Shown here piece by piece: positions 16,387 to 25,740 of a DNA stretch of 34,892 bases. The notes below the pieces were generated by a model. The model saw only the letters and a program-made list of their open reading frames with translations. It was not told the origin of the DNA and searched no databases. Location: contig NZ_JH413816.1 in the NCBI RefSeq assembly GCF_000162755.2, forward strand, positions 1 through 34,892, given 5' to 3'. How positions within the stretch are numbered: the first letter of the stretch is position 1; every line of letters starts with the position of its first letter. This stretch comes from Legionella drancourtii LLAP12 (lineage in GTDB: Bacteria; Pseudomonadota; Gammaproteobacteria; Legionellales; Legionellaceae). The translations under genes were made by a program, and so were the position numbers.

Positions 16387-18199
16387 TTACGTATCAATAT
16401 CCAATACCGCGTTCAATAATTGCTGCGTATAAACTTGTTCTGGCTGTTTAAAAATCTTCTCACAAGTACCGAACTCTACTACCCTCCCTTCCTTCATAAC
16501 TAACACTTCATCAGCAATATAAGATACAACGCCCATATTATGCGTAATAAACAAGTAGGAAATACCCGTTTCTTGTTGTAATTCTTTCAATAAATTAAGA
16601 ATTTGAGCCTGAACCGAAACATCTAGTGCACTTGTTGGTTCATCACAAATTAAAATATCAGGTTCCGTTGCCAAAGCCCTGGCAATGCAAATCCGCTGCC
16701 GCTGCCCACCAGAGAATTGATGTGGATAACGATGCAAGCTGTTGAGCGGCAAATTGACCTGGTTTAATAGTTCCTTCTGTCTTTTGCTAATCACAGAACG
16801 CTTCATTCTTTGGGCATGCATGCCTTCGGCAATAATTTCCCCAACAGTCATGCGCGGATTCATCGAAGAAAAAGGATCTTGGAAAATAATTTGTACTTTC
16901 TTACGGTAATTCCTTAATGCTTTTCCTCGCAAAGTAAGTACATCGCAATCACGATAATGAATCTCGCCTCCAGCTACAGGCAATAAACGTAATAAGGCTC
17001 GACTAGTAGTTGTCTTACCACATCCTGATTCGCCAACCAAGGCCAGGGTTTTTCCTTGTTGTAAATGAAAAGACAGCTTATCAACCGCTTTAAACTGTAC
17101 TTTAGAACGGCTAAACAATCCTTTTTTTTGAACAAAATCAACCGATAACTCATGAACATTCAATATGCTTTTTGCCTCGGTGGTCGCGACAGTCCATGCC
17201 ATTTTCTTTGTTTCTAAAACCGGCAGTTGTTCAAGTTGCGGATATAAATGACAGCGCACCATTCGATTGCCCTGCTCTTGTAATTGTGGTTCTTCTTGTT
17301 CGCATCGTGCAAAAGCATAAAGACAACGTGGATGAAAACGGCAACCCGAGGGCAACGCATCTAATGAAGGAACAAAGCCATGAATCACCGACAATCGTTC
17401 TGTTTTTTTCGCAAAGGAAGGTAAGGAAGCAAGCAATTGCTGCACATAAGGATGCTTTAGCTGCGTAAAAAAATCATGAACCGAGGACTGTTCCACGACC
17501 TGCCCAGCATACATGACGCACACACGATCGGCCATAGCCTTGACTACGCCTAAATCATGGGTAATCAATAACATGCTCATCTGATGATTTTTTTGTTAAT
17601 TTTTTCAGCAATGCTAAAATCTGGGCTTGAATGGTGACATCTAAAGCTGTTGTTGGCTCATCTGCAATTAAAATTTCAGGATTACAAGCCAATGCCATGG
17701 CAATAACGACCCGTTGTTTTTGGCCACCCGATAATTGATGAGGGTATTGGTTAATTTTCACCTGTGGCTGCGGCATTTCCACTTCATTAAGTGATGCCAA
17801 CATCGCAGCGTTTAGCTCGTTCTTGGTGTATGCTTTATGCCTTAACAAAACCTCAGCCAATTGCTCGCCAATCGTCATTACCGGATTTAAAGCAGTCATA
17901 GGCTCTTGAAAAATCATAGCCAGCCGCCGGCCTCGTAGCTGCCGCATCAGGCGTTCTGACAGATTTAAAATATCCTCGCCATCCAAATTGATTTGGCTAT
18001 CAATGCCATAAACACCTGCTTTAGGCAATAAACGCATTAACGCCAGGGAAGTCAAGGATTTTCCGCAGCCGGATTCACCAAGCAAAACCAGCGTTTCACC
18101 AGGATATAAACTAAAACTCACCCCATCCAAAGCCAGTGTTTTTTTTTGATGTGTTTGAAAAGCTACGGACAATTGTCGCACTTCTGCGCTGTGTTGCAT
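16387..18199 (-). pseudogene. Double-ATPase oligopeptide ABC transporter subunit, broken by a +1 frameshift
   Basis: Two fused ABC ATPase domains energise import of di/oligopeptides in YejF/GsiA-type systems. The first domain has Walker A GESGCGKS, signature LSGGQKQR and Walker [13 protein letters not shown]. The frame then breaks: the upstream part runs into a TGA at 17557-17555, while the H-loop (LLITHDLG), a Cys-rich oligo_HPY linker and the complete second ATPase (GESGCGKT, FSGGQRQR, ILICDEPTSALD, FITHNMG) continue in another frame. Removing one A from the seven-A run at 17588-17594 restores a continuous protein of about 603 residues. The start is taken at ATG 18199 (MQHSAEVRQ); longer starts would run into parE. 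All other motifs are intact, so the lesion is recent, a sequencing error, or a slippage site. No permease or binding-protein gene is in view. Confidence 0.85.
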
Positions 18200-18282
18200 A
18201 AGTTTTATTACTAATGAGTATTCCTCTACTGTACCATATCTATGATAAAATAAACCTAGTACATCAATTTGAGTAAATGCCC

Positions 18283-20166
18283 ATGTCAGAAAACTATACC
18301 GCCCAGGCCATTGAAGTCCTAAGTGGACTTGAGCCAGTTCAACGTCGCCCCGGCATGTATACCGATACCACACGCCCCAATCACCTGGCTCAAGAAGTTA
18401 TTGATAACAGCGTGGATGAAGTATTAGCAGGATTTGCCACCCACATCACCGTTACCCTCCACGAAGATGGTTCTGTTGAAGTAGAAGACGATGGCCGGGG
18501 TATGCCCGTAGATTTGCACCCACAATTAGGTTTAAGCGGTGTTGAAGTGATTATGACGCGTTTGCATGCGGGGGGTAAATTTTCCGATAAAAACTACAGC
18601 TTTTCTGGAGGATTGCATGGGGTCGGTGTATCCGTAGTTAACGCTTTGTCCGATCGGCTTGAAGTCACCATCAAGCGTAATGGCATTGTTTATCAAATGT
18701 CCTTTGCTAATGGTGATAAAACCTGCGAATTAAATGAAATTGGTATCACTAAAAAAAGAGACACCGGTACCACTATCCGTTTTTGGCCTAATGCCAAATA
18801 TTTTGATACCACCCGCATTTCCATCAAACACTTAACCCATATTTTAAGAGCAAAAGCCGTACTATGTACTGGCTTATCGATGACCTTTATCAATAAAACC
18901 AATAACGAAGAATCACATTGGTGTTACGAACATGGCCTCGTTGATTATATGAATCAATCCCTGGGGGATGGCGATTATTTGCCTGAAGAACCCTTTGCCG
19001 GTGAATTCAAAAGCGACGATGCAACCGTAGATTGGGCCTTGGTCTGGTCTAATGGCGCCAGTGCAGGTTTTAGTGAAAGTTATGTGAACTTAATTCCCAC
19101 CATTCAAGGGGGAACTCATGTGAATGGTTTTCGTTCGGGTTTGTTTGAAGCCATGAATGAGTTTTGTGAATTAAGAAATCTTTTACCACGTGGGGTTAAA
19201 CTGGCGGCAGATGATCTATGGGAGCCGTGCCAATATGTTCTTTCGATAAAAATGAAAGAGCCTCAATTTGCCGGACAAACCAAAGAACGTTTAAGCTCGC
19301 GCCAAATCTCGGCTGTTGTTAGTAATGTGGTTAAAGATGCTTTTGCGCTGTGGTTAAACCAACACCGTAACCAAGGTGAAGCCATTGCGTCCCTAGCCAT
19401 AGAGCGTGCACAACGTCGTCTAAAACAAGCCAAGCAAGTAGCACGTAAACGTGTAAGCCAAGGCCCTGCCCTGCCAGGAAAATTGGCGGATTGTTTGCAA
19501 ACAGATTTGAGTCAAGCTGAATTATTCTTGGTAGAAGGTGACTCTGCGGGTGGTTCAGCGAAGCAGGCACGTAATAAAGATTTTCAGGCCATTTTGCCCT
19601 TACGCGGCAAGATTCTAAACTCATGGGAAGTCGATTCGTCACAAGTACTGGCTTCGCAGGAAATTCATGATATTTCTGTAGCGATTGGTGTCGATCCGGG
19701 TTCAATTGATCTTACTGGTCTGCGTTATGGAAAAGTATGTATTCTTGCCGATGCAGACTCCGATGGAGCGCACATTGCCACATTAATCTGCGCCTTATTT
19801 CTGCGTCATTTTAAACCCCTGGTTCAGGCAGGTCATGTCTTTGTGGCAATGCCACCACTGTATCGCATCGATGCGGGTAAAATAGTTCATTATGCCCTGG
19901 ATGATGAAGAGAAAAATCGCTTGCTCAGTCATCTAGCCCAAACAAGCAAAGCCAAAGCCAATGTCCAACGTTTCAAAGGTTTGGGTGAAATGAACCCCAT
20001 CCAACTGCGTGAAACGACAATGGATCCCAATACCCGCCGTTTAGTGCAACTGACATTAGAAGATGAAGAAGGGGCTGAAGCAATAATGGATATGATGCTT
20101 AATAAAAAACGTGCCGGCGATAGAAAAATTTGGTTAGAAACTAAAGGGAATTTAGCTGAGATATAA
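18283..20166 (+). CDS. parE: DNA topoisomerase IV subunit B (ParE)
   Basis: This is the ATPase subunit of topoisomerase IV, which with ParC decatenates daughter chromosomes. The GHKL ATPase motifs are in order: EVIDNSVDE (about residue 40), EDDGRGMPVD (about 70), GGLHGVGVSVVNALS (about 110). The TOPRIM domain has LVEGDSAGGSAK (about 416) and DADSDGAHI (about 489). The length, 627 residues, equals that of typical ParE (about 630) and lacks the insert of Gram-negative GyrB; 'RPGMYTDTTRPNHLAQEVIDNSVDE' elements are ParE-like. I choose ATG 18283 because TGAG lies 9 nt upstream; an in-frame ATG at 18277 is too close to it. It diverges from the broken ABC gene. Confidence 0.97.
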   Translation: MSENYTAQAIEVLSGLEPVQRRPGMYTDTTRPNHLAQEVIDNSVDEVLAGFATHITVTLHEDGSVEVEDDGRGMPVDLHPQLGLSGVEVIMTRLHAGGKFSDKNYSFSGGLHGVGVSVVNALSDRLEVTIKRNGIVYQMSFANGDKTCELNEIGITKKRDTGTTIRFWPNAKYFDTTRISIKHLTHILRAKAVLCTGLSMTFINKTNNEESHWCYEHGLVDYMNQSLGDGDYLPEEPFAGEFKSDDATVDWALVWSNGASAGFSESYVNLIPTIQGGTHVNGFRSGLFEAMNEFCELRNLLPRGVKLAADDLWEPCQYVLSIKMKEPQFAGQTKERLSSRQISAVVSNVVKDAFALWLNQHRNQGEAIASLAIERAQRRLKQAKQVARKRVSQGPALPGKLADCLQTDLSQAELFLVEGDSAGGSAKQARNKDFQAILPLRGKILNSWEVDSSQVLASQEIHDISVAIGVDPGSIDLTGLRYGKVCILADADSDGAHIATLICALFLRHFKPLVQAGHVFVAMPPLYRIDAGKIVHYALDDEEKNRLLSHLAQTSKAKANVQRFKGLGEMNPIQLRETTMDPNTRRLVQLTLEDEEGAEAIMDMMLNKKRAGDRKIWLETKGNLAEI

Positions 20167-20185
20167 TTCGGGCGCTAGGTGCCAT

Positions 20186-20219
20186 CATGTAGGTTCGGTC
20201 ATTTGATCCAACCTACATG
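20186..20219. repeat. Intergenic inverted repeat, REP-like
   Basis: Arms CATGTAGGTT (20186-20195) and AACCTACATG (20210-20219) form a perfect 10-bp stem between convergent parE and the membrane methyltransferase-like gene. A smaller imperfect hairpin GGCGC-TAG-GTGCC precedes it. Neither strand has a T-run, so a standard terminator is not shown. The GTAGGTT/AACCTAC core resembles dispersed palindromes of gamma-proteobacteria. Confidence 0.6.
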
Positions 20220-20236
20220 GTTTATGTGAATTATCG

Positions 20237-22429
20237 CTACCATTTTAATAAAGGGATGATATTAGAATAATCGTCGGTCCATAAAAACTGCTTATTACTG
20301 GCAACAAAACGCCAATTTGTATTTCCCATCAATTTAAATACCAGCTCCTCATTCATTGTTAATAAAGCCCATTCAGAAGAAAATTGCCCTAATGCAGAAT
20401 CACCTTGATGGGCAATATAAAAGACCATCATATCTAAAGAACGACCTACGGCAGTTAATACGGGTAATAAATCCAAGTGGCGATTACTTAAATTAACCAA
20501 AATGGCCCCATCTTGAGTAATTTTATGCTTGTACAAGGCAAATGCTTCTAGCGTGATTAAATGCACTGGAATAGCATCCGAATTAAACGCATCAACAATT
20601 AATAATTTTTGTGAGGCATCAGGAAGTTTTTCTACAGCTAAACGGCCATCATTTTTGATAATGTCAATTTGGGGAGGGCAATCGCGTAAATAAGTAAATA
20701 ATTGTGCATCTTTAGCTAATTGAATCACCTGATCATCAATTTCAATGATTTTAAGCTGATCCACTGGGCGAAATTGACACGCCATAGTACCAATTCCTAA
20801 ACCAATAATGGTTACTGAAAGTGAGGGCCATTCTTGTTGCAAATTGTCAACAACTGGTTTAATTGCCCCATAGTAAGAACTATAACCATTGGGCTTTACG
20901 CCATTCATTAATTGCAATCCATGCACAGTAGACTGACTAATTAAGGCATGAGCGCCTCCTTTATCGACTACTTTTTTTACACCATAAAAATTACGCTCTT
21001 GTACGAGAATATCCTCTTCTTGCAGAGCCGGTGAAAAAATAAAACCAAATAAAATGAACATGGATAAAAACAGACTGATTTTACTGCGTTGCCACACCAC
21101 CAATACGATTAAAGATAAAATAGCGCTAATTTGAAATGTAGAAAAACCATGCGGCCAGTGGATCTCCGGAATAAAATGTGGACTCAGTAATAATCCCAAT
21201 ACAATCAAGGGAACACTCATTAACTTTAATAATGAATAATTCACATTGCGGTTAGTCCCTATAGCCCAGCCTACTGTTTTACTCGGTAACACCAATAAAC
21301 TAAATAAAATGGCTAAGGGGTATTCATAGACCTGATTAAATATATGCGGCGCGATAATCCCATTAAAAATACCCGCCAAAACGCCCCCAAGAGCTAAGCA
21401 TAAATAAAATAAAGTGAGTAATTGCGGTTTGGGCCTGCTTAAAAATAGTTGTCGGTGGCAAAGAAGTGCAAAAATAAAAAAACTGAGTAAATTAAATAAA
21501 ATCGTTTGCCAAGCGCGGATTTGACTCACATTTAAAATAAAACCGAGAATGGAAAACACCAGAAAGAAAATACAATTGCGTGCAAGCCAGGAAAAAGAAA
21601 AAATAGGTTTAGTCGTGAAAGCAATGATAAACGTTAACAGATATAAAGCCAGAGGCAATACCCAAAATAAAGGAGTAGCCGCCACATCCGTGGTGATGTA
21701 CAAAGTCACGCCGAGCATGAAACTACACGGTACAAAACTTAAAAATACCCAATACACCATATCTTGCCATGGCCAAGGACTATCTTCTTTCGTATTAAGC
21801 TCTAAGGGTTTATAACGATTGGTATAAAGTACTAATAATAAAACACATACATAAACGATATAACCAATACTCCACCAATGAAATTGATTTTTTAAACCAA
21901 TAAAGCGTTCAATTACTCCAGGATAAAGCAGCAATGAAGCCAGACTACCTAAATTAGACGCAATATATAAAAAATAAGGGTCAGCCGCTCCCTTTGCCTT
22001 GGTCTGACTGTAAGCAAATTGCAATAAAGGTGCTGATGCCCCTAGTACAAGTAATGGCAAGCCTAACTGCGTTAATAAATTGTATAAAATACTCCATTCC
22101 GGTGCCCCCTCAGTTACTAAAGGGCGAAATAAAAGCGGTATTGCCGTAAAACTCAAAATTAATAAGCTACTATGAGCCAAGCGCCAGAGCAGAGATTTCT
22201 TCAATAAACTTAACAGCGCCGCATATCCATAAGAAATTAACAATATTGCTTGAAAAAATAACATGCAAACACTCCAAACTGCAGGAGTACCGCCGTAAAC
22301 AGGTAATAAAGCGCGGGCAGCCATAGGTTGAATACTGAATAAAAGTACCGCGCTAAGAAATAAGGAAAGAGGAAATAAAAAACGCGACACGGCTCGTCCT
22401 TGATTAAGAATAACTCCACAAGCCAGCAT
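20237..22429 (-). CDS. Polytopic membrane protein fused to spermidine-synthase-like domain
   Basis: The N-terminal ~480 residues contain about a dozen hydrophobic helices, beginning FLFPLSLFLSAVLLFSIQPM, a hallmark start of 'fused MFS/spermidine synthase' proteins. The C-terminal domain has a Rossmann S-adenosylmethionine-type motif 'IIGLGIGTMACQF' (about residue 542), an acidic strand end 'IIEIDDQVIQLA' and 'LLIVDAFNSDAIPVHLIT', which follows the spermidine synthase pattern. The reaction is unknown; true polyamine synthesis is not implied, since membrane-fused members have not been assigned one. ATG 22429 is preferred; an in-frame TTG at 22456 would add nine residues. It stands alone on this strand, convergent with parE. 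Confidence 0.85.
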   Translation of the reverse strand: MLACGVILNQGRAVSRFLFPLSLFLSAVLLFSIQPMAARALLPVYGGTPAVWSVCMLFFQAILLISYGYAALLSLLKKSLLWRLAHSSLLILSFTAIPLLFRPLVTEGAPEWSILYNLLTQLGLPLLVLGASAPLLQFAYSQTKAKGAADPYFLYIASNLGSLASLLLYPGVIERFIGLKNQFHWWSIGYIVYVCVLLLVLYTNRYKPLELNTKEDSPWPWQDMVYWVFLSFVPCSFMLGVTLYITTDVAATPLFWVLPLALYLLTFIIAFTTKPIFSFSWLARNCIFFLVFSILGFILNVSQIRAWQTILFNLLSFFIFALLCHRQLFLSRPKPQLLTLFYLCLALGGVLAGIFNGIIAPHIFNQVYEYPLAILFSLLVLPSKTVGWAIGTNRNVNYSLLKLMSVPLIVLGLLLSPHFIPEIHWPHGFSTFQISAILSLIVLVVWQRSKISLFLSMFILFGFIFSPALQEEDILVQERNFYGVKKVVDKGGAHALISQSTVHGLQLMNGVKPNGYSSYYGAIKPVVDNLQQEWPSLSVTIIGLGIGTMACQFRPVDQLKIIEIDDQVIQLAKDAQLFTYLRDCPPQIDIIKNDGRLAVEKLPDASQKLLIVDAFNSDAIPVHLITLEAFALYKHKITQDGAILVNLSNRHLDLLPVLTAVGRSLDMMVFYIAHQGDSALGQFSSEWALLTMNEELVFKLMGNTNWRFVASNKQFLWTDDYSNIIPLLKW

Positions 22430-22510
22430 TGTAATTTTACTCTGAATTATATTCAAATAAATTGCAAACTCGAGGGAACTGGCACATAGCCATTCTTAAT
22501 AATAAAAACT

Positions 22511-22939
22511 TTATTTTGTGTCGCCAATTTGGCTTATGTCTTTTTCGCCAAAAATAGCAGAAGCAAAACGATAATGTTTAAACTCCAACAAGTTATTGCT
22601 AGGATCTTTGAGAAAAAAGGATTGATGCTCAATGCGCGTACCTTTAAATCGTGTTTTAACCGGAATCTCAAAAGGAACCTGCTGTGCATGAAGGCGTGCA
22701 ATAAACGCCTCAAACTCGCCTAGCTCAGAAAAAATTAAGCCAAAATGCCGAGGATAAATACCTTCTTGAACCGGAGGAATAGCATCAATTTTATGAGCCA
22801 CAAGTTGATGCTCAGAAAAGTTCAAAATTAAAGCATGTTCAGATTCTCGCCCTAAAGAAAATCCTAATTGACGATGATAAAAGTCTTTTGCTATGGCCAC
22901 ATCATGTATTGGAAATGCCAGATGGAATAAAGTATTCAT
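22511..22939 (-). CDS. VOC/glyoxalase-fold protein
   Basis: A 142-residue protein with the glyoxalase/bleomycin-resistance/dioxygenase fold: 'FHLAFPIHDVAIAKDFYHRQLGF' elements open the first beta-alpha-beta module, 'RHFGLIF' the second, and 'FFLKDPSNNLLEFKHY' closes it. His6 and the Glu of LLEF are in the places used for metal binding in this superfamily. The substrate cannot be told from sequence. The start at 22939 has GGGG about 10 nt upstream; the frame is open further to 23008 but that extension (MCFCRIEGS...) does not fit the fold. It diverges from the dedA gene. Confidence 0.88.
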   Translation of the reverse strand: MNTLFHLAFPIHDVAIAKDFYHRQLGFSLGRESEHALILNFSEHQLVAHKIDAIPPVQEGIYPRHFGLIFSELGEFEAFIARLHAQQVPFEIPVKTRFKGTRIEHQSFFLKDPSNNLLEFKHYRFASAIFGEKDISQIGDTK

Positions 22940-23095
22940 ATTAATTATACCCCCATGGTACACATAGAAAAATTTGATTATAGATCCTTCTATTCGACAG
23001 AAACACATTCTCGGTTAAATTCATCGTTCGACAAAAGAGAATAAAATATGTAAAAATGCGCAAGCATATGGAATTTCACTAGGCGCGAGAATAAA

Positions 23096-23725
23096 ATGCA
23101 TTACTTAGATTACATCCTTCACATTGACGTTTATCTGAACACCTTAGTTTCCACGTATGGATTTTGGACCTATTTGGCATTATTTGCCGTGATCTTCTGT
23201 GAAACAGGGCTTATTGTAACGCCTTTTTTACCTGGGGACTCGTTACTATTTGCCGCAGGCAGTATCGCCGCACAATCAGATAATTCATTTAATGCAGGGA
23301 TTTTATTTTTATTATTATTGCTGGCCTCCATCTTAGGCAATCAAATCAATTTTCTGATCGGACGCGCTCTAGGGCCAAAGATCTTTTCCACAAATAACTC
23401 ATGGTTGTTGAATAAAAACCATTTACAAGAAACGCATGTCTTTTATGAAAAGCACGGAGGGAAAACCATTATTTTCGCACGCTTTCTGCCCATCATACGC
23501 ACCTTTGCACCTTTTGTTGCCGGCATTGGGGCGATGAAAGTACTTCATTTTTCCTTATACAATATATTCAGCGCATTTCTGTGGATTGGAAGCCTGCTTA
23601 GTCTGGGTTATTTCTTAGGCTCCATTCCCGTCGTGAAAGAAAATTTTGCGCTTGTTATTTATGGAATTATTTTTATTTCTTTATTGCCACCAGTCATTAC
23701 TTTATTAAGCAGAAAGAAGGCTTGA
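23096..23725 (+). CDS. DedA-family membrane protein
   Basis: The DedA/VTT family acts in the inner membrane, with members linked to undecaprenyl-phosphate or phospholipid flipping and to proton-motive-force balance. The 209-residue length is usual. The characteristic stretch 'FCETGLIVTPFLPGDSLLF' (about 36-55) and the reentrant motif 'FARFLPIIRTFAPFVAGIGAM' elements (about 128-147) are intact, with the conserved Arg residues present. Four or more hydrophobic segments are visible. GAGAAT lies just before the ATG. A terminator follows at 23792-23823. Confidence 0.93.
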   Translation: MHYLDYILHIDVYLNTLVSTYGFWTYLALFAVIFCETGLIVTPFLPGDSLLFAAGSIAAQSDNSFNAGILFLLLLLASILGNQINFLIGRALGPKIFSTNNSWLLNKNHLQETHVFYEKHGGKTIIFARFLPIIRTFAPFVAGIGAMKVLHFSLYNIFSAFLWIGSLLSLGYFLGSIPVVKENFALVIYGIIFISLLPPVITLLSRKKA

Positions 23726-23791
23726 TCTAATCTGGATATTATACTCTTAGAATTTAGCATCATAGCCCCGTTTAACCCTGCCTATCATGCG

Positions 23792-23823
23792 AACGGTTTT
23801 GGAGCGTATCCAAAGCCGTTTTT
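23792..23823 (+). terminator. Rho-independent terminator downstream of dedA
   Basis: AACGGTTTTGGA (23792-23803), loop GTGTA-like GCGTA, and TCCAAAGCCGTT (23809-23820) pair over 12 bp with one G-T wobble, followed by TTT (five T in all with the arm). It has no T-run on the opposite strand, so it serves the rightward gene. Confidence 0.8.
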
Positions 23824-23876
23824 CCCTTAGCTTGACGCTCTAGGCTGCTTTACAGACCAGTCTAACGTTCGTTCTT

Positions 23877-25661
23877 CTAGAGCATCGAAAAGGATTTGGT
23901 TTTTATATTCTGATGAGTCTTCAATATATCTAATTGCGCACTGAAATTTTGGGAAAGAAATTTTAAATCTGGCGCGCTCATATTCTTGGTTAATAATTCT
24001 TGCAAGAGCATCGTTCTAAAAGAATGTGGATGAGTATTTCCATTTTTTCTATCTTTTAGAAAATCAATCGTGATTTTCTTTGCTTCATTATAATCGGTAC
24101 ATGCACTCAATTTATCACCAAAGCGTTTAGCTCGATTACGACCAGTTTCTCCATGTCGATGGAAAAAAGAAAACCAGATACTATTACTGTAGTTGCAATA
24201 TTCTTTGACCGCGTTAGCGACCTGCCCCTTTAAAGAAGCTCGCATCAAATTATTGGTTGAATTGGCATACTCCTGTTTCACTATTTTTGATGGGGTTCCA
24301 ACTTTGGCTGGTTCAGTTTTCTTGGCAGACTCTCCAGACGTCCTCACTTTATTAGGAAACACTTTGTTTTCTGCAGCACGCTTACCCATTTTCGTAACTT
24401 GATGAAGTGTTTTTGTCGTTTTTTCATCATCCCCAGAAAATGCGCATACAGATTTCGCCTGAGTAACGATGGTGGTCCAATGAGCATTATTTTTATTATT
24501 AACCGTAATCACGTAGCGATCTGGAGCATCTACAAAAACAAAATTAGCGTTACCCTCAGTTAATGTATGCAAATTAACACCAAATACACTTCCCAGATGA
24601 TTCAAATGCCCATGGGTTCCCCAAAAATAATTTTGGGTGATAACTTTTGCTGCCTTGATAATTGTTGAGTCAGCTTTGGGTTTGGTTTCTGCCGTGATCA
24701 AATTAAGGTCTACATCACTACCATAAAATAATGACATAAATATTGGCGCTAAGGTTAATTGTTCATGCTCTTCAACCACTATTAACGGATTATTACGTAT
24801 TATTTTTAATGCTTCATCCCTTAAAGCATCATTAATTACCTCTTGCAGTCTTACTACGTCTACTTTTAATTCTGTTAATTTTTCTGCTTCTAATCCATCT
24901 GGAGTTAATATTTCCATTTGTGCTGTTAATGCTTTAATTATGGCATCCTGCAATCTTATTGTTTCTGATTTTAATGCGCCTAATTTTGCTACATCAGTTT
25001 TTAATATTTCATTTAATAATGTTTTTAATTTTAAAGCAGCTTGCCCTAATGCGTCTGAAATTAATACGTTTAATTCTAATTGCTCATCACGCTCAAGAGA
25101 TTTTCTTTCTAGAGCCCTCTGTTCAAGTGCATCAAAAGCTTTTTTAACATCTGGCAAATTCGCGTATTCATTGTACTCAGGATCAATCCAGTCTGAATTG
25201 TCATAATATAAGAAAGAAAAATTCATAAAACTACTTGTTGCAGTCAACTTCTTATAATCATTCACCGCTCTAGAACTAGCGCAGGCTTGACGTAATTCAG
25301 AAAGCGTACAATCACAAACTATTTGCCTTAATGATTTTTGTAATTGATCCAGTAATCTATTATTCGGTTTTTTATAATCAAAACTACATATGTCATCATA
25401 TAGCTTCTCGGTATTGATGCTAGGATCTAAAGCAACCCATTGTTTAAACATAGGCCGGCGGCTACCATATGCTATTTTTTCTTCCTGAATAATCTCAATT
25501 AAGCCAATCGCAAAAGCATAAAAAGCACAGTTACCTAGACCAGGGTTATCTATTTGTTTTGCTTCTATAGTTATGAGCGCATCCGAATCCGATATTCTTG
25601 GTGTACTGAAAGCAGTTTTTTTCTTATCTACAAAATCATTATTAACTATTTCTTGAGTCAT
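23877..25661 (-). CDS. OTU-like cysteine protease candidate (putative deubiquitinase effector)
   Basis: A 594-residue protein. Near the N-terminus 'IDNPGLGNCAFYAFAIGL' places Cys45 in an OTU-like Cys loop; near residue 394 'NNAHWTTIV' gives a matching His with the usual aromatic after it. Between them, about residues 200-280 form heptad-like helices with an internal repeat (KSETIRLQDAI / KVDVVRLQEVI). Legionella Lot-class OTU deubiquitinases are known for a helical lobe inserted between Cys and His loops, so the layout fits. The residue three before Cys is Leu, not the common Asp, so the triad is not fully shown. The C-terminal 'FHRHGETGRNRAKRF' region is a type I associate with Legionella proteins. 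ATG 25661 is used; ATG 25697 is possible and neither has a strong ribosome site. Ubiquitin specificity is inference. Confidence 0.75.
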   Translation of the reverse strand: MTQEIVNNDFVDKKKTAFSTPRISDSDALITIEAKQIDNPGLGNCAFYAFAIGLIEIIQEEKIAYGSRRPMFKQWVALDPSINTEKLYDDICSFDYKKPNNRLLDQLQKSLRQIVCDCTLSELRQACASSRAVNDYKKLTATSSFMNFSFLYYDNSDWIDPEYNEYANLPDVKKAFDALEQRALERKSLERDEQLELNVLISDALGQAALKLKTLLNEILKTDVAKLGALKSETIRLQDAIIKALTAQMEILTPDGLEAEKLTELKVDVVRLQEVINDALRDEALKIIRNNPLIVVEEHEQLTLAPIFMSLFYGSDVDLNLITAETKPKADSTIIKAAKVITQNYFWGTHGHLNHLGSVFGVNLHTLTEGNANFVFVDAPDRYVITVNNKNNAHWTTIVTQAKSVCAFSGDDEKTTKTLHQVTKMGKRAAENKVFPNKVRTSGESAKKTEPAKVGTPSKIVKQEYANSTNNLMRASLKGQVANAVKEYCNYSNSIWFSFFHRHGETGRNRAKRFGDKLSACTDYNEAKKITIDFLKDRKNGNTHPHSFRTMLLQELLTKNMSAPDLKFLSQNFSAQLDILKTHQNIKTKSFSML

Positions 25662-25740
25662 GATGCTGCCGCTTACCTTTGTGATTGATATAATCATCTG
25701 TATATGGGTTATGTTGCGAGTGCTCTAAATGGCTATGTTT

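Noticed and set aside
24940-25206. 88-codon plus-strand frame opposite the OTU-like gene
   Set aside because: It mirrors the coiled-coil repeat of the minus-strand gene and lacks a start context.
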